Of a stretch of 64,000 nt of DNA, positions 22,277 to 30,773 are shown in pieces. The position numbers and the translations under genes were made by a program. The stretch comes from Scatosoma sp045632265 (GTDB lineage: Bacteria > Bacillota > Clostridia > Christensenellales > Borkfalkiaceae), in the NCBI GenBank assembly GCA_045632265.1, contig JAZQWG010000001.1, positions 62,001 to 126,000 on the forward strand. Reading direction: 5' to 3'. The number at the start of each line of letters is the position of its first letter. The stretch's first letter is position 1. The notes beneath the pieces were generated by a model. The model had not been told where the DNA came from. It was given only the letters and a program-made list of their open reading frames with translations, and did no database searches.

Positions 22277-23734
22277 TTATTTACGTTTATTGTTTTTGCC
22301 GACGTTGTTTTGACGGTTTTTGGGCAAACGCATGTTATATTTTTCTTGCAATGCTCTTTGTTCTTGCTTGTGTGCGCTTGCGTCCACGCATTTGTTAATG
22401 ATAATCGTCGAAAGAAGCGAGAATACGTTGCTCGTAATCATGTAGATAGAGAACGCGGACGAGTACATAAACGCGAAGATTGCAAACATAAGCGTCATAA
22501 TAATCATCGTCATCTTTTGCGTCGAAGCCGCTTGACCGTCTACGGACGAATATTTTTGTTGTTCCTTTTGCGAATGCATCATGATGAATTGTTGCAACAA
22601 AATCGTGCCGATGGAAAGGATAATAAGCACGTAATAACCGTTGGCTTGTTTCTTTTGTTCGCCAAGGTTTGCCGTGACCTTATTATAAACGTCCTTTTCG
22701 TAAACGTCCGTCAATTCCACGTCGTTTTGACGAAGCGAACCTTCCGTGCTGATAGAAACTTCCTTATCGCCTACAAGGAATTTACCGTTCGAGCTGCAAG
22801 ACGAGCCGCAAGAAGCCGCCGCAATTTCTTTTAAGAAATCTTCATGGGAAAGAACGGGGTGCTTATAGCTTGCGTCCGTTGCCCATACGTTTTTAATCCA
22901 AAGGAATTTCGTGCCTTTGGAAACGACGTCATTGTATTCCTTTTCCGCAGCAACCGCGCCCTTTGCGTTGAAGAAATTGACAAGTTGCGTGTCAACGTCA
23001 GCCGCTTCAAAGTTTACGCTTGCTTTAATTTCGTCGTGTTGCGCTGCTTTCGCAACGTCAATGCGGAATTGATAAGCGTTGGTTGCAATTTTCGCAACTT
23101 CCGCTTTTAAGGTTGCTTGGTCAGCCGTAGCAAGCGTAGCTGCGCTTTCTGCGGTGATAGGCGCGCGAAGATAAATTACTTTATCCTCTTCCTTTGCAAC
23201 GATATAGTTTTGTTCGCCTTCCAAATCCAAATAATAGGAATTGTCTTCAGCGTTCGTATCAATGACGTATGCGTTTACGCCCGTTTTGTATGCGTTTACA
23301 AGCGTGTTGTAATTGTCAACGGACGAGAATTTTGCATAAGCGTTAAATGCGCCGATTGCGACGAAGAAAATAACGAGCGACAAAATCATGGGCAAGCAAG
23401 AAGAAAGCAAGTTCAAGCCTTGTTGCTTTTGCATTTCCATAACTTTTTGTTGGTACATTCTCTTATCGTTGGCGTATTGCTTTTGCAATTTTTCCATCTT
23501 TTCTTTATTTTCCGCCATCTTGATGTTTTGTTTACGCATCGAGATACGTTGGAAAATATCGAAAGGCAATACGATAACTTTCAAAATAAGGGAAAACAGG
23601 ATAATACCGATACCAACCCCTACCCCGGACGAGATAATGATTTTAACCAGCTTGCCTATCCAGTTAAGCGAAATGTCGTACGTGTTTCCGATTAAGGAAA
23701 AGGACACGTCCGATAATAAATTCATAAGTTCCAT
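22277..23734 (-). CDS. yidC: YidC/OxaA membrane insertase with a large extracytoplasmic insertion
   Basis: 485-residue insertase; Firmicute YidC is usually about 260. Helix 1 and its coiled-coil loop (residues about 38-105) and the conserved LWIKNVW (279-285) and later helices are recognisable, but residues about 137-278 and 300-358 form extra hydrophilic sequence on the outer face. The second block holds a SCGSSCSS cluster. The groove arginine before the LP motif in relatives is Lys here (LILKVIVLPFDIFQ, Lys52). No lipobox Cys is seen at the N-terminus. The tail is basic, as expected for ribosome contact. Confidence 0.93.
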   Translation of the reverse strand: MELMNLLSDVSFSLIGNTYDISLNWIGKLVKIIISSGVGVGIGIILFSLILKVIVLPFDIFQRISMRKQNIKMAENKEKMEKLQKQYANDKRMYQQKVMEMQKQQGLNLLSSCLPMILSLVIFFVAIGAFNAYAKFSSVDNYNTLVNAYKTGVNAYVIDTNAEDNSYYLDLEGEQNYIVAKEEDKVIYLRAPITAESAATLATADQATLKAEVAKIATNAYQFRIDVAKAAQHDEIKASVNFEAADVDTQLVNFFNAKGAVAAEKEYNDVVSKGTKFLWIKNVWATDASYKHPVLSHEDFLKEIAAASCGSSCSSNGKFLVGDKEVSISTEGSLRQNDVELTDVYEKDVYNKVTANLGEQKKQANGYYVLIILSIGTILLQQFIMMHSQKEQQKYSSVDGQAASTQKMTMIIMTLMFAIFAFMYSSAFSIYMITSNVFSLLSTIIINKCVDASAHKQEQRALQEKYNMRLPKNRQNNVGKNNKRK

Positions 23735-23757
23735 TTATTTTACCTTTTGCGAAAAGC

Positions 23758-24060
23758 TTATAAAAGCCAACGCTTTTTGAAATATTTTTCAGGTGCGGGA
23801 TCGTACCCCCCTTTGCTAAACGGATTGCAGCGCATAATACGCCACGTACCAAGCAAAATTCCGATAAGCACACCCTTGTTGTTGATACACTCTAACGTGT
23901 ATTGTGAGCAGCTTGGATAATATCTACACTCACCTTTGGAAAGATGTTTTTGGTAGAATAAAATCATCCGCATACAAAGCATTTTCAAATAGGGTTTGAA
24001 AATCGTTCTACGCAGATATTTCCTATTCGCCCGTAAAAACAAGCGAAAAGAAACGCCCAT
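23758..24060 (-). CDS. yidD: Membrane protein insertion efficiency factor YidD
   Basis: 100 residues. The family core ILFYQKHLSKGECRYYPSCSQYTLE and NPFSKGGYDPAP is intact. An N-terminal extension of about 25 basic residues precedes the usual start. Its ATG overlaps the rnpA stop as TAATG, supporting this start by coupling. It sits between rnpA and yidC as in most bacteria and assists YidC-dependent insertion. Confidence 0.95.
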   Translation of the reverse strand: MGVSFRLFLRANRKYLRRTIFKPYLKMLCMRMILFYQKHLSKGECRYYPSCSQYTLECINNKGVLIGILLGTWRIMRCNPFSKGGYDPAPEKYFKKRWLL

Positions 24061-24377
24061 TACAGCTTCTCCTTTTTAATCATGCCGCTTAAGTGTTTTT
24101 CAAAGGTATGGTAAGAATATTCTTCGCAAACTTTGGGCACGAGCACGATAGAATAACATCCTTTTATATCCGCTTCCACCGTCCTAAACGCTTCTCTAAT
24201 CAAGCGCTTGATATGGTTTCTTTGCACGCTTTTCCCATGTCTTTTTCCTACGGAAACACCGACAAAAGGCGTATCCGAAGGACGATAAACAAGGGTGAGC
24301 GTGGGCGAAAAAGCGCGTTTTCCGTTCTTGAAAAGCCTATCAAAATCCGATTGTTTTTTCAGCCGCATATAACGCAT
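24060..24377 (-). CDS. rnpA: Ribonuclease P protein component
   Basis: 105-residue basic protein that helps the RNase P RNA process tRNA 5' ends. MRLKKQSDFDRLFKNGKR at the N-terminus and the diagnostic VSVGKRHGKSVQRNHIKRLIREAFR near residue 40 are clear. Order rpmH-rnpA-yidD-yidC-khpB is the canonical one. Confidence 0.96.
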   Translation of the reverse strand: MRYMRLKKQSDFDRLFKNGKRAFSPTLTLVYRPSDTPFVGVSVGKRHGKSVQRNHIKRLIREAFRTVEADIKGCYSIVLVPKVCEEYSYHTFEKHLSGMIKKEKL

Positions 24378-24554
24378 ATTTCGCCATCCGAATAAGTTTT
24401 TACCCGTTTTTCATTTGCTTTCAAAAAATGGCAAATCCTCTCCTTAATGAAAAGGAAAGGAATTGCTGACTTTTTTACCTTTTATCCGTTGTAAAACACC
24501 CTTCTAATCTCTATTTTTGGATAGAGTTAGAACTTTTTAGCGGGTTTTTCCGCA

Positions 24555-24689
24555 TTAGTGGGTAAGACGCTTTCTACCCTTATCGCGGCGACGTTTCAAC
24601 ACTCTTCTGCCTGCCGACGTTGCCATTCTTTTACGGAAACCGTGTACTTTGCTTCTTTGTCTTTTCTTGGGTTGGTAAGTTCTCTTCAT
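24555..24689 (-). CDS. rpmH: Large ribosomal subunit protein bL34
   Basis: 44-residue basic protein; it begins MKRTYQPKKRQRSKVHGFRK, then RMATSAGRRVLKRRRDKGRK and ends RLTH. Composition and length match L34 exactly. A GGAGAA site lies just upstream. It has a good promoter at 24763-24792. Unlike the usual layout, where rpmH diverges from dnaA-dnaN, the next gene upstream is dnaN in the same direction. Confidence 0.97.
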   Translation of the reverse strand: MKRTYQPKKRQRSKVHGFRKRMATSAGRRVLKRRRDKGRKRLTH

Positions 24690-24762
24690 AATAGTTCTCC
24701 TACTTCGCTTTTAGCGATAATTTTCTTATTTTTTTAGTGGCTCTTTTTTCAAAAGCTTTCCT

Positions 24763-24792
24763 ATTATACCGCAATACAAATATTCCCGTCAA
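24763..24792 (-). promoter_or_regulatory. Promoter of rpmH
   Basis: Minus-strand TTGACG (24787-24792) and TATAAT (24763-24768), 18 bases apart, about 75 bases before the rpmH ATG. Confidence 0.7.
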
Positions 24793-24849
24793 GCAATTTT
24801 GCCCGACTTTTCTACCTTTCCTTGCGCTATTTAACTAAATTTTCTCTTT

Positions 24850-25956
24850 TTAGCCTTGATTTCCCGTGCGCATAGGCATGATAAGATATTGGAAACGTTT
24901 GTCTTCCGCATTTTCAATCGTGAACGGGGAATTAGGCATATTGAACGAAAGCACGATTTTTTCTTCCGTCAACGCTTTTACAGCGTCCAAAAGATATTTG
25001 CCGTTCATCGCAATTTTAAGTTCCTTGCCGTCAAGTTCGGTGTTCACCGTTTCTTCAATTTTACCCATGTCGGAATTTGCATTGATAACGATTTTTCCAC
25101 TCTTGATATCGAAGATAACAAGGTTGTTTTTATCACCACGGGTAAGCACGCCCGCACGTTCGATACTGTGCATCAATTCGCTCTTGTGTACGATTGCTTC
25201 GCTTGCGAAATTGATAGGGAAGATGTTTTCCTTTCTAACAAATTCGCCCGCGTACAAACGGGAAGTGATAACCGTGTTGTTTACTTCAACGGAAAGTTTG
25301 TTTTTGTCTGCATAAATTTTCAATGCTTCGTCCCCTTCAAGCATACGGGAAATTTCCGTAAGCGTTCTTGCGGGACATACGATTTTCATATTGCCGCCGT
25401 CCGTCGTTTCCGCCCAGCCGCTTGCCATACGAAGCCCGTCCAAAGCGGTTGCAAAAAGTTTGCCATCCTTTGCTTCCAACAAGCAACCTTTCAAAATAGG
25501 TCTGCTTTCGTCGGTAGCGCAGCAGAAGGTCACTTTCGCAATGAGTTCTTTCAAATCGCATTGCTTAATTTCAAAATATTTATCTTCGGCAATCTTGTCA
25601 CCTGCGAGCATAGGGAAATCGTCCGCGGGCAACGTTTGAATGTTCGTTTCGCTATCACCATAGCGTACTTCAATACCCTTGTCGTTGGAAACGATCACCA
25701 CTTCGTTGTAGGAAATTTTGCCCATGAAGTCAGCAAAGAATCTACCGTTTACGCAAACTTCGCCCTCTTCAATAATTTCCGCTTTAATCTTCTTTTCAAT
25801 GGAAATTTCGCCGTCGTAAGCGGTCAAAATCAACGAGTCGTTTTGCGCCTTGATTTTGATGCATTCTAAAACGGGCGTCATCGTTCTAATTGCGCACGCT
25901 TTGCTTACGATAAATGCCGCTTCCGATAAAACCATCCCTTCACATACGAATTTCAT
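24850..25956 (-). CDS. dnaN: DNA polymerase III beta sliding clamp
   Basis: 368-residue clamp. Three repeated clamp domains are visible: the first ends near ADDFPML, the second has CCATDESRPILKGCLLEAKDGKLFATALDGLRMA (in part), and the C-terminus ends FQYLIMPMRTGNQG with the conserved MPMR of the partner-binding pocket. It lies about 0.75 kb from the proposed oriC and is read away from it. dnaA, its usual upstream neighbour, is absent; a SLOG protein gene occupies that place. Confidence 0.97.
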   Translation of the reverse strand: MKFVCEGMVLSEAAFIVSKACAIRTMTPVLECIKIKAQNDSLILTAYDGEISIEKKIKAEIIEEGEVCVNGRFFADFMGKISYNEVVIVSNDKGIEVRYGDSETNIQTLPADDFPMLAGDKIAEDKYFEIKQCDLKELIAKVTFCCATDESRPILKGCLLEAKDGKLFATALDGLRMASGWAETTDGGNMKIVCPARTLTEISRMLEGDEALKIYADKNKLSVEVNNTVITSRLYAGEFVRKENIFPINFASEAIVHKSELMHSIERAGVLTRGDKNNLVIFDIKSGKIVINANSDMGKIEETVNTELDGKELKIAMNGKYLLDAVKALTEEKIVLSFNMPNSPFTIENAEDKRFQYLIMPMRTGNQG

Positions 25957-26100
25957 AACTTAAAAACCTATCCTTATATCAAATTAAAACACGTTTCATT
26001 TTTGCGTTCAATTTATTTTACCATATAAGCCGTTTTTTTGCAAGCAAATTGCCTGCTTTTCCACTTATATTTTCCCTTATTTTTGCATTTCTTTTTTTAT

Positions 26101-26610
26101 TTATAAAAAAACTTTCTCTTTCAACGGGTATTTATTAGAAAAATAGTTCACCGTGTACGCCGTGCCGCCAGTAGCCTTTTTGCAATAACATACAAGCACG
26201 TCCGCTTTCTCTGCCATAAAGCGATTTCGAGCAAGGAAACAACCCTTCGTACACTCCTTTCCCAAAACGAAAATTTCATCCGCTTTTCTTATAATTTCGC
26301 AGTAGCGTTTTCTATCTTCAGCGGTATAATATTTTTCTTGATTTTCGCACGGAATACAGCAAATCAGCTTTACTTTCTCGTCCTTTTTTTTCAGTTCAAG
26401 CACCATTTCGCCGGCAATCAAATCAAACCCTTGCGCCATGCCGCAATAAAACGTTTCAACCCCCCTTTCAATCAGCTTTTTTATCTCTCGTTTCAGCTTG
26501 ATTGCGGAAAAATCACGTTCTAATTTCCTATGCCCTGTAAAGGCGCAATTTTTCGGCGCTGTCACCAGCGCCTCCATTTTCAGTTGTTCGTTTTCTATGT
26601 TTTTCATCAT
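26101..26610 (-). CDS. SLOG-family (DUF1273/YpsA-like) nucleotide-binding protein
   Basis: 169 residues with a Rossmann-like SLOG fold: CAFTGHRKL near residue 22, FYCGMAQGFDLIAGEMVLEL near 56-75 and the distal ADVLVCYCKKATGGTAYTVNYF. The family binds nucleotide-derived ligands; YpsA of Bacillus has been linked to cell division. Its ligand here is unknown. ATG 26610 (followed by a second ATG) is six bases past a TATAAT, with no ribosome site, so the mRNA is probably leaderless. It lies between dnaN and oriC, where dnaA would be expected. Confidence 0.88.
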   Translation of the reverse strand: MMKNIENEQLKMEALVTAPKNCAFTGHRKLERDFSAIKLKREIKKLIERGVETFYCGMAQGFDLIAGEMVLELKKKDEKVKLICCIPCENQEKYYTAEDRKRYCEIIRKADEIFVLGKECTKGCFLARNRFMAEKADVLVCYCKKATGGTAYTVNYFSNKYPLKEKVFL

Positions 26611-26616
26611 ACCATC

Positions 26617-26644
26617 ATTATATCATATTTCAGCGTTTTGTCAA
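26617..26644 (-). promoter_or_regulatory. Promoter of the SLOG gene, leaderless geometry
   Basis: Minus-strand TTGACA (26639-26644) and TATAAT (26617-26622), 16 bases apart; only six bases (26611-26616) separate the -10 from the ATG. Confidence 0.65.
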
Positions 26645-27050
26645 TGCCGCGTTCCCTATTTTTTCGTTTTTTATTAGCTTTTCCCCGTGCATATTTTTTG
26701 TTTTGTTTCCATTGATTTATTTTATATTATAAATATTTTTAGTAGTATTATTAGTAGTAGGGTGTGGTGGAATTGTGGACAAGTACCCAAATCTCTTGGA
26801 TTTTCCTACGATGTAGCCGATTTTTGCGGTGGATAAGCGTGTGGATAAGCCCCCGAAAAAGGGTGGATAAGTTGTGGAAGGTTTTGTGCATAAGTGGAAG
26901 AACGTGGAAAACACCATTTTTAGCAAAAGTATATTTATGCAAAATAGGTTTATAAAAATAAGAAAGAGTGTAGTTATCCACCAAAGTTATCCACATGTGG
27001 AAAAAGCTGTCCACTTATCAAGATTTTTCACGAAAAAAGTTATGAAAAAA
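26645..27050. other. oriC: Probable chromosomal replication origin oriC
   Basis: Left to right: an AT-rich tract (26710-26739), seven consecutive DnaA trios TAG TAG TAT TAT TAG TAG TAG (26740-26760), a G-rich step GGTGTGGTGG, then DnaA boxes. Perfect boxes: 26840-26848 and 26987-26995. One-mismatch boxes: 26828-26836, 26862-26870, 26885-26893 and 26974-26982, plus TTGTGGACA near 26773. The order AT-tract, trios, G-rich step, boxes is that of the Bacillus unwinding system. Neighbours dnaN, rpmH and rsmG support it. Confidence 0.85.
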
Positions 27051-27053
27051 GGA

Positions 27054-27082
27054 TTGATATTTTTTTGAAAATTTGGTATAAT
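27054..27082 (+). promoter_or_regulatory. Promoter of rsmG
   Basis: TTGATA (27054-27059) and TATAAT (27077-27082), 17 bases apart; the ATG is nine bases after the -10, leaving room for almost no leader. Confidence 0.7.
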
Positions 27083-27091
27083 AGCAATACC

Positions 27092-27787
27092 ATGAAAACG
27101 GAAGAAATGATTGAACACTACGAAAACTTAATAAAAGGCGAAAATAGCGAGAAATTTGCCTATTTTAGGGCGTTATTGCTCGAATATAACGAAAAATACA
27201 ACCTTACGACCATTTTGGAAGAGCAAGATATGTTTTATAAGCACTTCCTTGACAGCGTTTTAGGGGAAAGATTTTTCCAAAAAAACGGCAAAGTTATCGA
27301 AATCGGCTCGGGTGCGGGCTTCCCGTCAATCCCCCTTAAAATTATTCGCCCCGATTTATCCTTCTCACTTATGGAAAGCGTGGGCAAAAAATGCGAATTT
27401 TTGTCCGTCGTTGTGGATAAGTTGGGTTTACAAAACGTGAATATTTATAATATCCGTGCGGAAGATGCCGCAAAGGATAGCAAACATCGAGAAAAATACG
27501 ATTTTGCAACGGCGCGCGCGGTGGCGAGAATGAATACGTTGAGCGAATATTGCTTGCCTTTTGTAAAGGTTGGCGGCTCGTTTATCGCCTATAAAAGCGG
27601 TGACACGGAAGAAATTTACGAAGCGGAAAGCGCGTATAAAGTGCTGGGCGGAAAGCTTGCGCTTTGCGAAAAATATTCCCTTCCAAACGGATACGGTGAT
27701 CGCACGCTTGCCATCGTAGAGAAGAAAAAACCCACGCCACCCAAATACCCTCGCGGACAAGGTAAAGAGAGAAAACAACCCCTTTAA
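27092..27787 (+). CDS. rsmG: 16S rRNA (guanine-527-N7)-methyltransferase RsmG
   Basis: 231-residue SAM enzyme modifying G527 of 16S rRNA. FRALLLEYNEKYNLTTI near residue 24, then HFLDSVLG, the SAM-binding VIEIGSGAGFPSIPLKI and LMESVGKKCEFLS, and ATARAVARMNTLSEYCLPFV are all diagnostic. ATG 27092 is the only start consistent with the promoter; no ribosome site is present. In relatives rsmG is followed by parA and parB; here the next gene is an unrelated membrane protein. A short basic Pro-rich tail ends the protein. Confidence 0.95.
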   Translation: MKTEEMIEHYENLIKGENSEKFAYFRALLLEYNEKYNLTTILEEQDMFYKHFLDSVLGERFFQKNGKVIEIGSGAGFPSIPLKIIRPDLSFSLMESVGKKCEFLSVVVDKLGLQNVNIYNIRAEDAAKDSKHREKYDFATARAVARMNTLSEYCLPFVKVGGSFIAYKSGDTEEIYEAESAYKVLGGKLALCEKYSLPNGYGDRTLAIVEKKKPTPPKYPRGQGKERKQPL

Positions 27788-27867
27788 CAGCGTGTTTTTG
27801 GGTTTTATGAGTTGCACGCTCACGCGTGTATAAATTATTAGGAATAAATAAACAAAGGATAAATAGT

Positions 27868-28542
27868 ATGATAAAAAATAGAACAGCGCAATTGATTTAT
27901 CAAACGATTTACTGTACGCTTGGGCTTGTTGGTTGTATTGCAAGCCTTGGTATTTTCGACAATATTAAAAATATTCGTTGGGATTTCTACGTACATTTCA
28001 CAAACATTAGCAATTTTTTTTGCATAGGCGTTATGGTTGCTGCTCTTATACAAACGGTACGCAAAAAGGAAGATTCTTACGTTTCTTCCACGCCCATGTT
28101 AAAGTTTATCGGAATGCTTGGGATTTTGTTGACCTTCCTTGTCTTTAATATTATGCTTGCAGGCGCAGAAGGACGTGATCCCCAACTGAACTGGCGAATC
28201 GGAAGTTTGACTTTCCACGTAGTTCTTCCCGTGTTGTACATAGCCGATTGGTTCTTGTTCTACGAACGCAAACAAAGCAAATGGTGGTATCCCATTGCCT
28301 CTATCGGTTTCCCCCTTGCTTACGTATTCTTCCTTCTTATCCAAGCGATTATTTTAGGTTTTAATTCTTCCATTTTAATTCCCACCACAACGACACCGCT
28401 TATCTATCCTTACTTTTTTGTAAACCTTGATACGCAAGGCGTGGGCGGTGTGCTTATGTGGATTGCGATTCTCGCCGTTGCTTTCGTGGCGGTTGGGTAT
28501 TTGTTCTACGGCTTGGATAGACTTATCAAGAAAAGAAAATAA
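27868..28542 (+). CDS. Pr6Pr-family membrane protein
   Basis: 224 residues with six hydrophobic helices. The pattern YFTNISNFF-like (VHFTNISNFFCIGVMV), LTFHVVLPVLYIADWFLF, PLAYVFFLLI and YPYFFVNLDTQGVGGVLMWI matches the Pr6Pr (FAR-17a/AIG1-like) family in bacteria. Function unknown. ATG 27868 with AAAGGA is preferred over an upstream in-frame TTG or ATG. It ends at a strong bidirectional terminator. Confidence 0.85.
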   Translation: MIKNRTAQLIYQTIYCTLGLVGCIASLGIFDNIKNIRWDFYVHFTNISNFFCIGVMVAALIQTVRKKEDSYVSSTPMLKFIGMLGILLTFLVFNIMLAGAEGRDPQLNWRIGSLTFHVVLPVLYIADWFLFYERKQSKWWYPIASIGFPLAYVFFLLIQAIILGFNSSILIPTTTTPLIYPYFFVNLDTQGVGGVLMWIAILAVAFVAVGYLFYGLDRLIKKRK

Positions 28543-28592
28543 TTCGTGAAAACAGCTTGTTTTCTACGCAATCATCAAGTTTTATAAGAAAC

Positions 28593-28624
28593 AAAAAGAA
28601 CGGTGAAAACCGTTCTTTTTTTAC
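28593..28624. terminator. Bidirectional terminator between Pr6Pr and kinase genes
   Basis: AAAAAGAACGGT, GAAA loop, ACCGTTCTTTTTTT. A and T runs on both sides let it serve the convergent genes on either side. Confidence 0.88.
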
Positions 28625-28629
28625 GTTGT

Positions 28630-29406
28630 TTAGTTGTTGTCCTTGGACGAATAATCGTATTTGTAGGAATAATATTTATATCTATCCGAATAGTACGATT
28701 TCTTTTCATTTACCAAGTAGTCGTTTACAACTACGCCCAAAAGCTTTGCTTTTGCGAAGGTAAGTTTCTCAATCGTTCGAGCGATGTCGTTTACGTAGCT
28801 CGTTTCGTGGCGGGTGACGATAACCGTGCCGTCCGCTTGCGTAGCGATTGCGATTGCGTCCGATACGACGAGAAGGGGGGGCGTGTCGATGATAACGTAG
28901 TCGTATTGCTTTTTAAGTTCTTCAATGAACTTCGTCATTTCTTCACTTTCCAAAAGTTCGTAAGGACGGGGCGCGTGCGTACCGCACGTGATATACGAAA
29001 GGTTTTTATTTTCCTTGTAAACGTGCGTCACTTCTTCAAGGCTCGCTTGACCGGACAAGCAATCGGCAAGACCGGGCACCGATTTTCTATGGAAGAAACG
29101 AGCTACTCTGCCCTTTCTAATATCGGCGTCAACAAGCGCCACTTTTGCATCGGAAAGCGCAAACATCATTGCAAGGTTCACCGCCACCGTCGTTTTGCCG
29201 TCTTCAGGGCAAGCGGACGTCATGACGATCACCGTGCCTTCGCCCGATTGTTTTTTAGGGATAGATACGGTTAAGGAAGATTTGAAGTTTCTAAATGCTT
29301 CCATGACGTTGAAGGACATCTTGTCGGAAAGCAAATATTCTACACGATGAGAACTGTTTCTTGCTTTATTGCGCGCTTTTTCTTTGCGTTTACTAAAAAG
29401 TTTCAT
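28630..29406 (-). CDS. Bacterial tyrosine kinase, CpsD/CapB family
   Basis: 258-residue cytoplasmic BY-kinase. Walker A SACPEDGKTTVAVNLAMMF (about residue 67), Walker A' VALVDADIRKGRVARFF, and Walker B YDYVIIDTPPLLVVSDA are present, followed by a Tyr-rich tail (YYSDRYKYYSYKYDYSS) that is the usual autophosphorylation cluster. It works with the membrane activator encoded immediately upstream; their ends overlap as TAATG. The usual partner phosphatase and polysaccharide synthesis genes are not nearby. Confidence 0.95.
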   Translation of the reverse strand: MKLFSKRKEKARNKARNSSHRVEYLLSDKMSFNVMEAFRNFKSSLTVSIPKKQSGEGTVIVMTSACPEDGKTTVAVNLAMMFALSDAKVALVDADIRKGRVARFFHRKSVPGLADCLSGQASLEEVTHVYKENKNLSYITCGTHAPRPYELLESEEMTKFIEELKKQYDYVIIDTPPLLVVSDAIAIATQADGTVIVTRHETSYVNDIARTIEKLTFAKAKLLGVVVNDYLVNEKKSYYSDRYKYYSYKYDYSSKDNN

Positions 29407-30644
29407 TATTCAACGTCCTCCTTCGTTTGTTCTTCTTCGCTGACTTTATCCGATTCCTTAAAGGACGGGATTACGCCAAGCACGGGAACGCCGAAAATAT
29501 CGGTGATTTGTTCGATACTACGAAGACGTTTATCCGAACGATCTACAATGATGAATACGATAGACGAGATGATAAGTGCCGCTGCGCCAAGGATTAAACC
29601 GTATTTGGTTGCCGTCTTGGCTACGATACCTTCGTTCGTTCTATGCACGTCGTCCGTACGGGTGATACGGATACAATTCGTGCTGATATAACCGGACGGA
29701 ACGGGCATTTTTTCAATAATGTATTCGGGAACGGCTTTGATCAAAAGTTCACGCAAATCTTTTGCGTATTCTTTATCGTTGAGTACGGAAATCTTTACGT
29801 AGATAAAGCTTCTTGCTAAGTCGTCCGACGAAGCGTCCGTTTTTGCATCGTAATAAGAGAAGGTGGATGCGGAAGAAATTTTGTTAAGGTTGGTGGTGTA
29901 GTAGTCTTTATCCAACTCTCTCCACAAATCAAGCGCAGGTTTCTTCGCATTGTCCGCTTGCGTAGCAAGCGAAGCTACTTCCTTATACAAATTCGCATAC
30001 GTTTGTTGCGCTTGTACTTGTGCCACAGTCGCTTGGCTTAACGCAGCGATAGCATTTTTAATTTCCGTAGAAACGCCGTCCGCATCAGCCGTAGGCGTAG
30101 AAGGCAAAGCGGGGTTTTCTAATCTTGCCGCCGTCCAAAGTTTGTCAAGTTCCGTCGTTTTCGTGGAAACGAGTTCGTTTGCAAGGTTCAGCGTAGCAAG
30201 CGCAGCTTCCATGCTTGCGTATTTAGCGTTGTATGCATCTACGGCAGCGGTTGCCGTTTGCACCAACGCGTTCAAATCGTTGTTTGCCAAAAGGTCAAGT
30301 CTTTCTTGCGTGGGCAAGCCTTTTTCGTTGAGAAGCAACAATTCGGCAAACGATTGCGATTCCAAAAGTTCAACCATGTTGTTCAACACGTTTTTACCGT
30401 AAGCACCGTAAACGCCGTATTGACTTTCCGAATTAACGGACGTATCCTTGTCCTTTTGGGGGTTGATGTAGAATTTTATTTCCGTGCCGTAATATTCTAC
30501 GTTGTGCGTGCGAAGGAAGCCAAAACCTGCGCCAAGCGCTGCGCCAAGAATTACCACAAGGATAATGTATTTGAGTTTACTCAAAAGCAAGCGGAAAATT
30601 TCCATTATGCTGATTTCATTTTGCTTTTGCGTGATTTCTTCCAT
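29406..30644 (-). CDS. Wzz/CapA-type chain-length and kinase activator protein
   Basis: 412 residues with two membrane helices (about 28-48 and 353-375) flanking an extracytoplasmic domain rich in Ala, Leu and coiled-coil heptads, longer than in typical CapA/CpsC (about 230). The first helix is preceded by ISIMEIFRLLLSKLKYIILVV and the second by the Pro-containing NRTNEG region; the cytoplasmic end VPVLGVIPSFKESD contacts BY-kinases. It pairs with the CpsD-like kinase downstream. The enlarged external domain, with many Ala/Thr/Gln, is a notable difference. Confidence 0.92.
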   Translation of the reverse strand: MEEITQKQNEISIMEIFRLLLSKLKYIILVVILGAALGAGFGFLRTHNVEYYGTEIKFYINPQKDKDTSVNSESQYGVYGAYGKNVLNNMVELLESQSFAELLLLNEKGLPTQERLDLLANNDLNALVQTATAAVDAYNAKYASMEAALATLNLANELVSTKTTELDKLWTAARLENPALPSTPTADADGVSTEIKNAIAALSQATVAQVQAQQTYANLYKEVASLATQADNAKKPALDLWRELDKDYYTTNLNKISSASTFSYYDAKTDASSDDLARSFIYVKISVLNDKEYAKDLRELLIKAVPEYIIEKMPVPSGYISTNCIRITRTDDVHRTNEGIVAKTATKYGLILGAAALIISSIVFIIVDRSDKRLRSIEQITDIFGVPVLGVIPSFKESDKVSEEEQTKEDVE

Positions 30645-30699
30645 AACGTACTCCTTATCTTTTTTATCGTGCCGTTGTTTTTTCGGTTATCACTCCATT

Positions 30700-30728
30700 A
30701 TTATAACATTGAAAAAAGCAAATGTAAA
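30700..30728 (-). promoter_or_regulatory. Promoter of the Wzz-kinase operon
   Basis: Minus-strand TTTACA (30723-30728) and TATAAT (30700-30705), 17 bases apart, about 50 bases before the Wzz start. Confidence 0.7.
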
Positions 30729-30773
30729 GGGCTTTTCTAATAAAATAATGTATAAATAACCGCTATTTTTCAA

